Shown: piece by piece, positions 31,974 through 40,396 of the stretch
Layout: the number at the start of each line of letters is the position of its first letter
Numbering within the stretch: the first letter of the stretch is position 1
Source of the DNA: Bacillus sp. AZ43
GTDB lineage: Bacteria; Actinomycetota; Actinomycetes; Mycobacteriales; Geodermatophilaceae
Assembly: GCA_004570425.1 (NCBI GenBank)
Contig: SPQJ01000009.1
Coordinates: 1 to 64,000, forward strand
Length of the DNA: 64,000 bases
Direction of reading: 5' to 3'
Translations under genes and position numbers: made by a program
Notes under the pieces: model-generated
The model's database searches: none
The model's input: the letters and a program-made list of their open reading frames with translations, nothing else
What the model was told of the DNA's origin: nothing

Positions 31974-32906
31974 GTGACGGTGTGGGAGTGGGGCGCGTCG
32001 GTCGTGGCCCTCGGGGTGACGGTCATGGCGTCGCTGAAGCTGCTGGCCACGGTCATGGCCATCCGGTGGGCGGGCAGGCATGCCGCCGCCTACAGCACGG
32101 CCTTCGCCGAACGCCGCCCCGACGACCTGCGCTCGGGCATCGCGCTCCTGCACGAGTTCGGCTCCTGGTTCTTCCCGTTCGGCATCAAGGACTACTGGCT
32201 GCGGGAGCACAAGGAGCGCTGCGCGACCGACGGGGTGTTCCGCCGGGAGCTGCGGCGCTGCGGCCGCGGGTTCGCGTCGGTCTTCCGCGCGAAGTGGCTG
32301 GTCCTGGGCTCCACCGTGGTCTGCGTCGCCGTGGGCCTCACGCTCGACGGTGGGCAATGGCCGGTCGTGGTGCTGTCGTCCGTGGCGGCACTGCTCAGCA
32401 CCGCGCTGGTGGTCGAGTCACTGCTCTGGTACATCGCGGCCGGCGGGTACGCCGAGCCCTTCCACCTGGTGCACGTCGCGAAGGGCAGCCGACCGGGCGC
32501 GGGCGACCGGACGAACGAGGCCACGACCTTCCTGCGGCTCGGAGTGTTCGCCGGCGTCACCAGCATCGTCGCCGTCTGGACCCTCCACCGTCAGTACGGC
32601 GGCTTCGGCGCGGTGGACGCCGGGCAGGGCGTCGGAGCCGAACTCGGCCGGCTGGGCGAGTTCGCGTACTTCGTGCTGAGCAACCTGTCCACGACCGGCG
32701 GGTCGGTCGTCCAGCCGGAGAGCGGGTGGGCCAACGCCCTCGGCTCGCTGATCCACGTCCAGACGCTGCTCATCGTCACGTTCGCGCTGGCCATCTTCGT
32801 GAACCTGTTCCGCGGCGCGGGACGCGAGGAGCCGGCGGCGCGCGGCGCCGTCCCCGCGCCGCGCGGCGCCGCCGACGACGCGGTGGAGTTCGTCGACGCC
32901 CGCTGA
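31974..32906 (+). CDS. Membrane protein with a potassium-channel-like pore-loop motif
   Basis: 310 residues. Hydrophobic segments occur near residues 7-27, 104-122, 125-148 and 190-205. A C-terminal segment reads FAYFVLSNLSTTGGSVVQP, followed by SLIHVQTLLIVTFALAIFVNLF. This resembles the pore helix, filter and last helix of two-helix K+ channels, but TTGGS replaces the usual TVGYG filter. Function is therefore open. GTG 31974 was chosen because GAGGAGG lies 5 nt upstream; TAGCCT at 31940-31945 is a likely -10. It ends in an Ala/Pro/Arg-rich soluble tail. Confidence 0.65.
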   Translation: MTVWEWGASVVALGVTVMASLKLLATVMAIRWAGRHAAAYSTAFAERRPDDLRSGIALLHEFGSWFFPFGIKDYWLREHKERCATDGVFRRELRRCGRGFASVFRAKWLVLGSTVVCVAVGLTLDGGQWPVVVLSSVAALLSTALVVESLLWYIAAGGYAEPFHLVHVAKGSRPGAGDRTNEATTFLRLGVFAGVTSIVAVWTLHRQYGGFGAVDAGQGVGAELGRLGEFAYFVLSNLSTTGGSVVQPESGWANALGSLIHVQTLLIVTFALAIFVNLFRGAGREEPAARGAVPAPRGAADDAVEFVDAR

Positions 32907-32928
32907 CCGCCCGACGGCGCGGCGGGTG

Positions 32929-33129
32929 TCAGGTCCCGGTGAGGCGACGGCACTCCGGGCAGGGGTCGGCGGAGCCGAGGCCCCGGGGGCCGTCCCACTT
33001 GCCCTGGACGACGCCGACCGAGGCGCCGCAGATCGCCGCCCACGGCGCCGGCAGGTCCGCGGTGCTGGCGAGGACGGCGTGCGCCCGCCCGGTCTCCTGG
33101 TCGCGGCCGGCCGCGTGGTCGCTGCTCAT
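32929..33129 (-). CDS. Small protein with paired cysteines, unknown function
   Basis: 66 residues from ATG 33129. The middle has HAVLASTADLPAPWAAICGASV and the end CPECRRLTGT, so one Cys near residue 34 and a CxxC near the C-terminus could bind a metal. The pattern resembles small actinobacterial proteins with a His/Cys metal site, but I cannot name the family. It lies between two plus-strand genes on the opposite strand. Confidence 0.5.
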   Translation of the reverse strand: MSSDHAAGRDQETGRAHAVLASTADLPAPWAAICGASVGVVQGKWDGPRGLGSADPCPECRRLTGT

Positions 33130-33246
33130 GGGTCCAGCATGCGCGGGCGCGTGCGCGAGTCCGCGAGAGGGGCCACGGGGGAGCCGGTCGTGCCAGGGTG
33201 TGCGGCGGTGTCGGCGCACGGGCGCCGTCCGATCCGGGAGGTCAGC

Positions 33247-33456
33247 GTGAGCAACCACGTGTACCGGCTCAGCGAGATCGTCGGGAGCAGCCCGACCAGC
33301 GTCGACGACGCGATCAGGACGGGGATCGCCAAGGCCGCGCAGACGGTGCGCAACATCGAGTGGTTCCAGACCGAGGAGATCCGCGGTCAGGTCGTCGACG
33401 GCGGGGTGGCCCACTTCCAGGTGCGCATGAAGATCGGCTTCCGGGTCGACGACTGA
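33247..33456 (+). CDS. Dodecin-family flavin-binding protein
   Basis: 69 residues. It begins SNHVYRLSEIVGSSPTSVDDAI and continues AAQTVRNIEWFQTEEIRGQV, where the Trp is the flavin-stacking residue of dodecins, ending HFQVRMKIGFRVDD. Dodecins assemble into 12-mers that store or buffer flavins in the cytosol. GTG 33247 has GGGAGG about 5 nt upstream. A stand-alone gene. Confidence 0.93.
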   Translation: MSNHVYRLSEIVGSSPTSVDDAIRTGIAKAAQTVRNIEWFQTEEIRGQVVDGGVAHFQVRMKIGFRVDD

Positions 33457-33488
33457 GTGGCGCCGGCCGGACGGGGTAGCCGCCCGGC

Positions 33489-34007
33489 ATGACCGGCAAT
33501 GACGCGATCCCGCACCGACGCCTGCCCTCGCGTGCGTCGGGACTGCTCCACGGCATCGGCCTCGGGGGCTTCGTCGACGGGATCGTGCTGCACCAGATCC
33601 TGCAGTGGCACCACATGGTCAGTGCGGTCGAGTCGCCGGGCACGCTGGCCGGCCTGGAGCTGAACACGGTGGCCGACGGGTTCTTCCACCTCGCCACGTG
33701 GGTGGCGACGATCGCCGGCATGGTCACCGCGCTCGTCGCGTGGCGGCAGGGGCGCATCGCGCCGAGCTGGAGCTTCCACCTCGGTCTCGTGCTGGCCGGC
33801 TGGGGCCTGTTCAACCTCGTCGAGGGCCTGATCGACCACCAGATCCTCGGCGTCCACCACGTCCGCGACGACCTCGGCGCCCCGCTGAGCTGGGACCTCG
33901 CCTTCCTCGCCTCCGGGGTGCTCCTCGTCGCCGCCGGCTGGTTGCTGCACCGCCGCGGCGTCCGCGGCCTCGCCGGAACACGCTCGCCGGCTCCCGGGAG
34001 CCCGTGA
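33489..34007 (+). CDS. DUF2243 membrane protein
   Basis: 172 residues with four membrane helices. The helices carry conserved His: SGLLHGIGLGGFVDGIVLHQ, ILQWHHM, DGFFHLATW, SFHLGLVLAGWGLFNLVEGLIDHQILGVHHV. This is the DUF2243 signature. The ordered His suggest metal or haem binding in the membrane; function is not established. ATG 33489 is 32 nt after the dodecin stop. Confidence 0.85.
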   Translation: MTGNDAIPHRRLPSRASGLLHGIGLGGFVDGIVLHQILQWHHMVSAVESPGTLAGLELNTVADGFFHLATWVATIAGMVTALVAWRQGRIAPSWSFHLGLVLAGWGLFNLVEGLIDHQILGVHHVRDDLGAPLSWDLAFLASGVLLVAAGWLLHRRGVRGLAGTRSPAPGSP

Positions 34008-34020
34008 TCGGATCGGCGGC

Positions 34021-34887
34021 ATGGAGCACCGGATCCGCATCGACGCCGAGACCGAGCTGTGGGCCGAGGAGCGGGGCGACCCGACGGCGTCCCCGCTGCT
34101 GCTCGTCATGGGCGCGAACGCGAGCGGCGTCGCCTGGCCCGAGGCGCTGGTGGACCGGCTGGCGCGGCAGCACCGGGTGATCCGCTACGACCACCGCGAC
34201 ACCGGCCGCTCCACGTGGGCCTTCGACAGCCGGCCGTACGCGATCCGCGACCTCGCCGAGGACGCCGTCGCCGTCCTCGACGCCCTGGGCGCCGAGCGGG
34301 CGCACGTCGTCGGCATGTCCATGGGCGGCGTCCTGGTCCAGCTCCTCCTGCTCGACCACCCCGACCGGCTGCTGACCGCCACGGTGTTCGCCACCGCCGC
34401 GCTCGGCGTCGGGCTGGCCGGCCCCGGCGGCGGCCCGGCCGAGCTGCCCGGCCCCGACCCCGACCTCCTCGAGTACTGGGGGTCCATGGGCGAGGAGCGC
34501 GACGCCGAGGCGGAGCTGGCCTGGCGGGTCGAGCACTGGCGGCGGCTCAACGGCGCCGCCCTGCCGTTCGACCCGGCCGAGTTCCGCGCGCTGGAGGAGG
34601 CCGTGGTGGCGCACACGGGCCATGCGCGCGCTCCCGTCGCCCACGCCCTCGCCGACCAGTCGGGGCTCGAGCGCGGACCGGAGCTCGCGGGCAACCGGGT
34701 GCCGACGCTCGTCGTCGAGGCGCCCGAGGACCCGATCAACCCTCCGCCGCATGCCGCGAACCTGGCCGCAACCATCGGCAGCGCCCGCCTGGTGACGATC
34801 CCGGGCATGGGGCACGCCCTCCCGGCCCGGGTGCTGGGCCCGCTCGCCGACGCGATCCTGCAGCACACCGCGGCCGCGGACGGCTGA
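34021..34887 (+). CDS. Alpha/beta hydrolase
   Basis: 288 residues. The oxyanion region is LLLVMGANASGVAWPEALV. The nucleophile elbow is VGMSMGGVL (Ser near residue 101), the acid is probably the Asp in EAPEDPINPP, and the His lies in IPGMGHALP. The fold matches small-molecule hydrolases related to the RdmC/esterase group, but no substrate can be assigned. ATG 34021 lies 13 nt after the DUF2243 stop. Confidence 0.85.
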   Translation: MEHRIRIDAETELWAEERGDPTASPLLLVMGANASGVAWPEALVDRLARQHRVIRYDHRDTGRSTWAFDSRPYAIRDLAEDAVAVLDALGAERAHVVGMSMGGVLVQLLLLDHPDRLLTATVFATAALGVGLAGPGGGPAELPGPDPDLLEYWGSMGEERDAEAELAWRVEHWRRLNGAALPFDPAEFRALEEAVVAHTGHARAPVAHALADQSGLERGPELAGNRVPTLVVEAPEDPINPPPHAANLAATIGSARLVTIPGMGHALPARVLGPLADAILQHTAAADG

Positions 34888-34970
34888 CCGCTCGGAGGCC
34901 CCTTGATCGGTCCCCCCGACCGGGGCAGGCTGTGATGCGCACCACAGCCGAGCCACCGCCGGGAGTCGCC

Positions 34971-35171
34971 GTGGAAGCTCATGTCGGGGACCGCATCGTC
35001 GTGCGCTCCACCCACCAGGGGGAGCCGGACCGGGTCGGCGAGGTGATCGGGTGCTCCGAGCCGGGCGGCGGACCGCCGTACCGGGTGCGCTGGGAGCCCG
35101 ACGGGCACACCGGGCTCTTCTACCCGGCCGGCACCGCCTCGGTGGTCCGTGCCGAGACCGCGCACGGCTGA
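34971..35171 (+). CDS. DUF1918 small beta-barrel protein
   Basis: 66 residues: VEAHVGDRIVVRSTHQGEPDRVGEVIGC, then PPYRVRWEPDGHTGLFYPAGTASVV, the DUF1918 pattern of a small SH3-like barrel. GTG 34971 was chosen because GGGAG lies 5 nt upstream and family members begin just before A.VGDR; ATG 34935 is in frame but lacks a ribosome-binding site. Function unknown. Confidence 0.85.
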   Translation: MEAHVGDRIVVRSTHQGEPDRVGEVIGCSEPGGGPPYRVRWEPDGHTGLFYPAGTASVVRAETAHG

Positions 35172-35182
35172 GCGCCCGGCCG

Positions 35183-37249
35183 ATGGCGAAGGACACCGGG
35201 ACGGCGCCGGCCCCGCGGCCGACCGCGAACGTGCGCAACGTGGCTCTCGTCGGCCACGCAGGGGCGGGGAAGACCACGCTCGCCGAGGCGCTCCTCGTCG
35301 CCACCGGCGCCCTGCCGCGGGCGGGCCGGGTGGAGGACGGCACCACCGCCCTCGACACCGAGGAGGTGGAGATCCGGCAGCAGCGCTCGGTGTCGCTCGG
35401 CGTCGCCACCGTCGAGCACGCCGGACACCGGATCACCCTGCTCGACACCCCCGGCTCGCCCGACTTCGTCGGCGAGCTGCGTGCCGGGCTCCGCGCCGCG
35501 GACGCCGCGCTGTTCGTCGTGTCGGCGGTCAACGGCGTCGACGCGGCGACCGTCCAGCTCTGGGAGGAGTGCGCCGCCGTCGGCATGCCGCGGGCCGTCG
35601 TCATCACCCAGCTCGACCGCGCGCGGGCCGACGTCGACGACGCGGTCCGGCTCTGCCAGATGCTGCTGGGGGAGGGGGTCTACCCGGTCCACCTCGTCGA
35701 CCGGGGTCCGGACGGCGCGGTGCGCGGGCTGGTCAACCTGCTCGACCCCGAGGTCGGGGCCCCGGACGCCGACCGCCTCCGGTCGGAGCTGATCGAGGGC
35801 ATCATCGGCGAGAGCGAGGACGAGGCGCTGATGGAGCGCTACCTCGCCGGCGACCAACTGGTGCAGGACGACCTCATCGCCGACCTCGAGACCGCCGTGG
35901 CGCGGGCCCACTTCCACCCGGTCCTCTGCGCCGCCCCGCTGGCCGGCGTGGGCGTCCGCGAGCTGCTGGACCTGCTCGTCAGCGGCTTCCCCTGCCCGAT
36001 GGAGCACGGCTGCCCACCGGTCACCCGGCCCGACGGCTCGCCGGCGCCACCGCTGGCGTGCGACCCCGAGGGGCCCCTGGTCGCCGAGGTCGTGAAGACG
36101 ACGACCGACCCGTACGTCGGCCGGGTCAGCCTGGTTCGGGTCTTCTCGGGCACCCTGCGGCCCGACGTCGCCGTGCACGTGTCCGGGCACGGCATGGCCG
36201 AGCGCGGCCATCCCGACCACGACGCCGACGAGCGCATCGGCGCACTCACCTCGCCCCTGGGCGCGACGCTCCGCCCCGTGGCCGCCTGCCCGGCGGGGGA
36301 CATCTGCGCCGTCGCCCGCCTGGCCACCGCCGAGACGGGCGACACGCTGTCCTCGCCGGACGACCCGCGTCTCGTCCCCCCGTGGGAGCTGCCCACCCCG
36401 CAGCTGCCGGTGGCGCTGGAGGCCGCCTCCCGGTCCGACGAGGACCGGTTGGCGACGGCCCTCGCCCGCCTCGTGGCCGAGGACCCCACCGTCCGCCTGG
36501 AACGGCGGGCCGACACCGGGCAGCTGCTGCTCTGGTGCGTCGGCGAGGCGCACGCCGAGGTCCTGCTCGAGCGGCTGCGCACGCGGCACGGCGTCGCCGT
36601 CACGACCGTCCCGGTGCGCGTGCCGATGGTCGAGACGCTGGCCGGCCCCGCGCAGGTGACCGGGCGGCACGTCAAGCAGTCCGGCGGCCACGGGCAGTAC
36701 GCCGTCGTGGTGATCGAGGGCGAGCCGGGCCCGCCGGGGTCGGGCATCGTCTTCGAGCAGCGCATCGTCGGGGGGACGGTGCCCAGCCAGTTCCACGGCA
36801 GCGTGGAGAAGGGCATCCGCGCCCAGGCGCAGCGCGGCATCAGCGGCGACCGGCCGCTCGTCGACGTCCACCTCACGCTGGTCGACGGCAAGGCGCACTC
36901 GGTCGACTCCTCCGACGCCGCCTTCCAGGCCGCCGGTGCGCTGGCGCTGCGTGAGCTGGCCGCCGCGGCCGGTACGCGGGTGCTCGAGCCGTGGTGCGAG
37001 GTGGAGGTGGTGGTCCCCGGGGAGTACGTCGGCGCGGTCATGAGCGACCTGTCCGGCCGCCGTGCCCGCGTGACCGGGAGCGAGGCCGACGCCGTCCGCG
37101 ACCGGACGACGGTGCGCGCGGAGATCCCCGAGGTGGAGCTGCTGACCTACCCGGGGGTGCTGCGGTCGGTCACCCACGGCACAGGGAGCTTCTCCCGCCG
37201 CGCGCTCGGCTACGAGCCGGCACCGGCGAACCTGGCCGTACCCGCCTAG
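35183..37249 (+). CDS. Elongation factor G-like protein (EF-G2, FusA2 type)
   Basis: 688 residues with all EF-G domains. G1 is GHAGAGKTTLAEAL and G3 is DTPGSPDF. G4 departs from consensus (TQLDRA for NKxD). Domain IV has HVKQSGGHGQYAVV and GGTVPSQFHGSVEKG; domain V ends near LTYPGVLRSVTHGTGSFSRR. The atypical G4 and sequence place it with the actinobacterial EF-G2 paralogues. Those have ribosome-linked roles distinct from translocation, still poorly defined. ATG 35183 sits 11 nt after the DUF1918 stop. Confidence 0.9.
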   Translation: MAKDTGTAPAPRPTANVRNVALVGHAGAGKTTLAEALLVATGALPRAGRVEDGTTALDTEEVEIRQQRSVSLGVATVEHAGHRITLLDTPGSPDFVGELRAGLRAADAALFVVSAVNGVDAATVQLWEECAAVGMPRAVVITQLDRARADVDDAVRLCQMLLGEGVYPVHLVDRGPDGAVRGLVNLLDPEVGAPDADRLRSELIEGIIGESEDEALMERYLAGDQLVQDDLIADLETAVARAHFHPVLCAAPLAGVGVRELLDLLVSGFPCPMEHGCPPVTRPDGSPAPPLACDPEGPLVAEVVKTTTDPYVGRVSLVRVFSGTLRPDVAVHVSGHGMAERGHPDHDADERIGALTSPLGATLRPVAACPAGDICAVARLATAETGDTLSSPDDPRLVPPWELPTPQLPVALEAASRSDEDRLATALARLVAEDPTVRLERRADTGQLLLWCVGEAHAEVLLERLRTRHGVAVTTVPVRVPMVETLAGPAQVTGRHVKQSGGHGQYAVVVIEGEPGPPGSGIVFEQRIVGGTVPSQFHGSVEKGIRAQAQRGISGDRPLVDVHLTLVDGKAHSVDSSDAAFQAAGALALRELAAAAGTRVLEPWCEVEVVVPGEYVGAVMSDLSGRRARVTGSEADAVRDRTTVRAEIPEVELLTYPGVLRSVTHGTGSFSRRALGYEPAPANLAVPA

Positions 37250-37280
37250 CCCCCGGGGAGCGGCTCCCGGTCAGAGCCTC

Positions 37281-37408
37281 GCCGCGAGCAGGCGACGTCC
37301 TGGAGCGGCCCCCTGCAGGGACCCGCCGCGAGCAGGTGACGTCCTGGAGCGGCCCCCTGCAGGGACCCGCCGCGAGTATGCGAGTGGTGGGGGGCAGGGG
37401 GTCCTTCT
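37281..37408. repeat. Tandem 44-bp repeat plus dispersed repeat copy 3 upstream of pgsA
   Basis: A 44-bp unit starting GCCGCGAGCAGG occurs at 37281 and 37325, differing by one base, and a third truncated copy starts at 37369. Each full unit holds the palindrome CCCTGCAGGG and the segment CCCGCCGCGAG. It ends in GTGGTGGGGGGCAGGGGG plus TCCTTC (to 37408), the inverse of the element found after scpB and rluB. TAGCCT at 37411-37416, a likely -10 for pgsA, follows directly. Confidence 0.75.
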
Positions 37409-37410
37409 AC

Positions 37411-37416
37411 TAGCCT
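37411..37416 (+). promoter_or_regulatory. -10-like box TAGCCT upstream of the pgsA cassette
   Basis: TAGCCT fits TANNNT and lies 41 nt before the GTG start of the CDP-alcohol phosphatidyltransferase, directly after the repeat cluster, which would occupy the -35 region. TAGCCT also precedes the gene at 31974. Confidence 0.45.
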
Positions 37417-37457
37417 CGTGGGCAGCAGCGTCCGCTGCCGGGAGGGCTGGAGGAGCA

Positions 37458-38123
37458 GTGACGACGTCGGGCGGGAAGGTCGGCCCCACCGTCCCGTCGG
37501 CGGGGCACGGCTCCCCGCCGGTCGCCGACCGCGAGGTGCTGCCCGACCGCATCTGGACCGTGCCCAACGCGCTGTCGGTGCTCCGGCTGCTGGGCGTCCC
37601 GCTGTTCCTGTGGCTGCTGCTGGGGCCTCAGGAGGACGGCTGGGCGGTCGGCGTCCTCATGGTCTCCGGCTTCACCGACTGGCTCGACGGCAAGCTGGCC
37701 CGCTGGCTGGACCAGGGCAGCAAGCTCGGTGCGCTGCTGGACCCCGCGGCCGACCGGCTGTACATCGTCAGCACCCTCGTCGCCCTCGCCCTGCGCGACG
37801 TCGTGCCCGTCTGGGTGGTCGCCGTCCTGCTCGGCCGTGAGGTGGTCCTGGCCGTGATGCTGCTGGTCCTCCGCCTCTACGGCTATCCGCCGCTGCAGGT
37901 GCACTACCTGGGCAAGGCGGCCACGCTGCTGCTGCTGTACGCCTTCCCGCTGCTGCTGCTCACCGACGGGGACGGCTGGCTCGCCGCCGCCGCCGCCCCG
38001 TTCGCCTGGGCCTTCACGATCTGGGGGACGGCGCTCTACGTCCTCGCCGGCCTCTTCTACGTGGTGCAGGTGATCGGCATCGTGCGCGCCGAACGGGCCG
38101 TCGCGGCTCGGGCGGTTCGGTGA
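37458..38123 (+). CDS. CDP-alcohol phosphatidyltransferase (PgsA-like)
   Basis: 221 residues with about six membrane helices. The catalytic motif DGKLARWLDQGSKLGALLD plus PAAD fits D(x)2DG(x)2AR(x)8G(x)3D(x)3D exactly (about residues 77-99). It transfers a phosphatidyl group from CDP-diacylglycerol to an alcohol acceptor; which acceptor is not readable. GTG 37458 has GGAGGAG 2-4 nt upstream. First gene of a cassette that in mycobacteria runs pgsA2-DUF881-sbp-DUF881-gcvH-garA. The stop overlaps the next start. Confidence 0.88.
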   Translation: MTTSGGKVGPTVPSAGHGSPPVADREVLPDRIWTVPNALSVLRLLGVPLFLWLLLGPQEDGWAVGVLMVSGFTDWLDGKLARWLDQGSKLGALLDPAADRLYIVSTLVALALRDVVPVWVVAVLLGREVVLAVMLLVLRLYGYPPLQVHYLGKAATLLLLYAFPLLLLTDGDGWLAAAAAPFAWAFTIWGTALYVLAGLFYVVQVIGIVRAERAVAARAVR

Positions 38124-39025
38124 CCGGAGTCCCTCGGGGCGGGGGCGCGCGTTCGCTGGGCGCGTCGCTGCTCGACGACGTGCTCGCCGAGACCGTCGAC
38201 CCCGCGTACGCGCAAGCCGCCGCCGCCCGGGCATCGGGTGCGCCCCGCCGCACGGGCCGGGGCCGCGTGCTGGTGGCCCTGACGATGGTCGTCGCCGGCC
38301 TGCTGCTGGCGGTCACCTACGAGCAGGCGGCCGCGACCGTCCAGGGGCGGCAGCAGATCCGCGCCGCGCTCGTCGACGACGTGCAGCGGGAGTCGTCCGT
38401 CACCGACGAGCTCGCCGCACAGCTCGAGTCCTTGCGCGCGGAGGTCGCCAGCACCCGCGACGAGCTGCTCGACGCGAGCGCTGCCGGTCAGCGGGCCGGC
38501 GAGGCGCTCGACGAGGCGGAGGAGGGGGCGGGCGCGGTGCCGGTCACGGGCCCCGGCCTGCTGGTCACGCTGGCGAACGCCGACCCCTCGGCGGACGAGG
38601 ACCCGGTCGGCGGCGAGACGGACGACGACGACCCCCGCACGAAGGTCCGGGACGGCTACCTGCAGGTCGTGGTGAACGCCCTGTGGGCGGCGGGCGCCGA
38701 GGCGGTGAGCGTCAACGGCCAGCGGCTCGGCCCCGCGACCGCCATCCGGTTCGCCGGCGACGCCGTCCTGGTGGACTTCCGCCCGGTGACCAACCCGTAC
38801 CAGGTGCGGGCCATCGGCGACCCCGACACGCTCTCCACGCGGTTCATCGCCGACCCCGACGTCGTCGCCCTCGCGGGCATCTCCGAGGTCTTCGGCCTGC
38901 GGTTCGACTTCTCCCGCGAGGACGAGCTCTCGCTCCCCGCGGGCACCATCCCCGAGCTCCGCCATGCCCGCCCGGAGGGCGAGGAACCGGCGGAGTCCAC
39001 CCCCGACCCCACGCCTGGAGGCTGA
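38120..39025 (+). CDS. DUF881 membrane-anchored protein
   Basis: 301 residues. One membrane helix near residues 50-70 (VLVALTMVVAGLLLAVTYEQA) is followed by an extracytoplasmic coiled coil (VTDELAAQLESLRAEVASTRDEL). The DUF881 domain follows with GPGLLVTLANAD, VVNALWAAGAEAVSVNGQRL and IRFAGDAVLVD. These proteins occur in pairs around sbp in Gram-positive bacteria; a link to envelope assembly or division is suggested but not proven. GTG 38120 overlaps the pgsA stop. Confidence 0.87.
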   Translation: MTGVPRGGGARSLGASLLDDVLAETVDPAYAQAAAARASGAPRRTGRGRVLVALTMVVAGLLLAVTYEQAAATVQGRQQIRAALVDDVQRESSVTDELAAQLESLRAEVASTRDELLDASAAGQRAGEALDEAEEGAGAVPVTGPGLLVTLANADPSADEDPVGGETDDDDPRTKVRDGYLQVVVNALWAAGAEAVSVNGQRLGPATAIRFAGDAVLVDFRPVTNPYQVRAIGDPDTLSTRFIADPDVVALAGISEVFGLRFDFSREDELSLPAGTIPELRHARPEGEEPAESTPDPTPGG

Positions 39026-39028
39026 CCC

Positions 39029-39361
39029 GTGATCCCGATCCTCGGACTCGCGGCGGGTGTCCTCCTCGGACTGTTCTTCGACCCGACCGTGCCGCTGTGG
39101 TTGCAGCCCTACCTGCCCATCGCGGTCGTCGCCGCGCTGGACGCGGTGTTCGGCGGGTTCCGGGCACGGCTCGACGGCATCTTCGACGCGAAGGTCTTCG
39201 TGATCTCGTTCGTCTCCAACGTCGTCGTCGCCGCGCTCATCGTCTTCCTCGGCGACCAGCTCGGCGTCGGCGCCCAGCTGTCGACGGCGGTCGTGGTCGT
39301 GCTCGGGATCCGCATCTTCGGCAACGCCGCGGCCATCCGCCGGCACGTGTTCCGGGCATGA
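39029..39361 (+). CDS. sbp: Small basic protein (Sbp, DUF1290)
   Basis: 110 residues with three membrane helices: IPILGLAAGVLLGLFF, YLPIAVVAALDAVFGGFRA and VSNVVVAALIVFLGDQLGVG, then VLGIRIFGNAAAIRRHVF. The DAVFGGFRA and RIFGNAAAIRR motifs are diagnostic of DUF1290. GTG 39029 has GGAGG 7 nt upstream and lies 3 nt after the first DUF881 gene. The DUF881-sbp-DUF881 trio is probably a membrane complex. Confidence 0.9.
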   Translation: MIPILGLAAGVLLGLFFDPTVPLWLQPYLPIAVVAALDAVFGGFRARLDGIFDAKVFVISFVSNVVVAALIVFLGDQLGVGAQLSTAVVVVLGIRIFGNAAAIRRHVFRA

Positions 39362-40359
39362 GCGAGCAGCAGCGGCCCGGGCAGGATCCCCGGGAGCCGG
39401 CGGACGACGACGTGGTGGTGCCGCACCCGTTCGGCCCCGGCGCGCGGGACGAACCGCCGGCAGAGGCGGTGGCCGAAGGTCCCGCGCCGGACGAGCCGGA
39501 GCCCGAGGAGGCGGAGGAGGCGGAGGCCGAGGAGCCGGAGACGGAGGCGGAGGAGGCGGAGGCCGAGGAGTCCGAGCCGGAGGAGCCCGAGACCGAGCTC
39601 GAGCCGGAGGAGCCCGAGACCGAGCTCGAGGCGGGGGAGCCCGAGCCCGAGGACGAGGGGCAGCCGGCGCGGCGCCGACCCCGTGATCCGCTGGCCGCCG
39701 CGCTGATCGGCGTCCTCACGGTCCTGCTCGGGTTCGCCATCGCCGTCCAGGTGCGGACGGTGGGGGAGGACGAGGCGTACGCGGGCGCCCGCGAGGAGGA
39801 CCTCGTGCGCATCCTCGACGACCTCAACGCCCGCGAGGAGCGGCTGCGCGACCAGATCGCCGACCAGCGCAGCGCCCTCGAGCAGCTGTCGAGCTCCGAC
39901 AGCCGGTCGGCCGCGGCCCTGGAGGAGGCGCGGGCGCGCGCCGAGGCCATCGGGATCCTCAACGGCACCATCCCGGCCCAGGGCCCGGGCCTGGTCATGA
40001 CGATCCGCGACCCCGACGACGAGGTCCGCGTCAGCGACATCGTCGACGCGATCCAGGAGCTGCGCGGCGCCGGCGCGGAGACCATGCAGATCGACGACGT
40101 CCGGGTGGGCGTCTCGACCGCCGTCACCGGCACGCCCGGCAATCTCATGGTCGACGGCCGGCCGATCACCGCGCCCTACGAGTTCGTCGTCATCGGCTCG
40201 CCGCAGGACATGCAGACCGCGCTCAACATCCCCGGCGGCGTCGCCCAGGACCTGACCCGGCAGGGCGCCACGGTCACCATCGAGCCCTCCGAGCAGGTGG
40301 TGGTCGACGCGTTGCGACCGCTCGACACGCCTCAATACGCTTCGCCCGACACGGACTAG
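39358..40359 (+). CDS. DUF881 protein with a long acidic repeat region
   Basis: 333 residues. The cytoplasmic N-terminus (about residues 35-100) is a Glu/Pro/Ala repeat tract. A single helix [19 protein letters not shown] follows, then a coiled coil ([25 protein letters not shown]) and the DUF881 domain ([36 protein letters not shown]). The acidic tract is far longer than in the first copy. Start overlaps the sbp stop (ATGA). Topology: acidic tail inside, DUF881 outside. Confidence 0.87.
   Translation: MSEQQRPGQDPREPADDDVVVPHPFGPGARDEPPAEAVAEGPAPDEPEPEEAEEAEAEEPETEAEEAEAEESEPEEPETELEPEEPETELEAGEPEPEDEGQPARRRPRDPLAAALIGVLTVLLGFAIAVQVRTVGEDEAYAGAREEDLVRILDDLNAREERLRDQIADQRSALEQLSSSDSRSAAALEEARARAEAIGILNGTIPAQGPGLVMTIRDPDDEVRVSDIVDAIQELRGAGAETMQIDDVRVGVSTAVTGTPGNLMVDGRPITAPYEFVVIGSPQDMQTALNIPGGVAQDLTRQGATVTIEPSEQVVVDALRPLDTPQYASPDTD
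39511..39627 (+). repeat. In-frame tandem DNA repeats coding the acidic tract
   Basis: A 27-bp unit coding EPEEPETEL occurs twice, identically and back to back, at 39574-39600 and 39601-39627. Just upstream a 24-bp block starting GCGGAGGAGGCGGAGG is repeated at 39511 and 39547 (36-bp spacing). Unit lengths are multiples of three, so copy number could change without frameshift. Confidence 0.8.
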
Positions 40360-40396
40360 ACAGACCTCCCTCACCCCACCAGGAGACGATCGCCGC

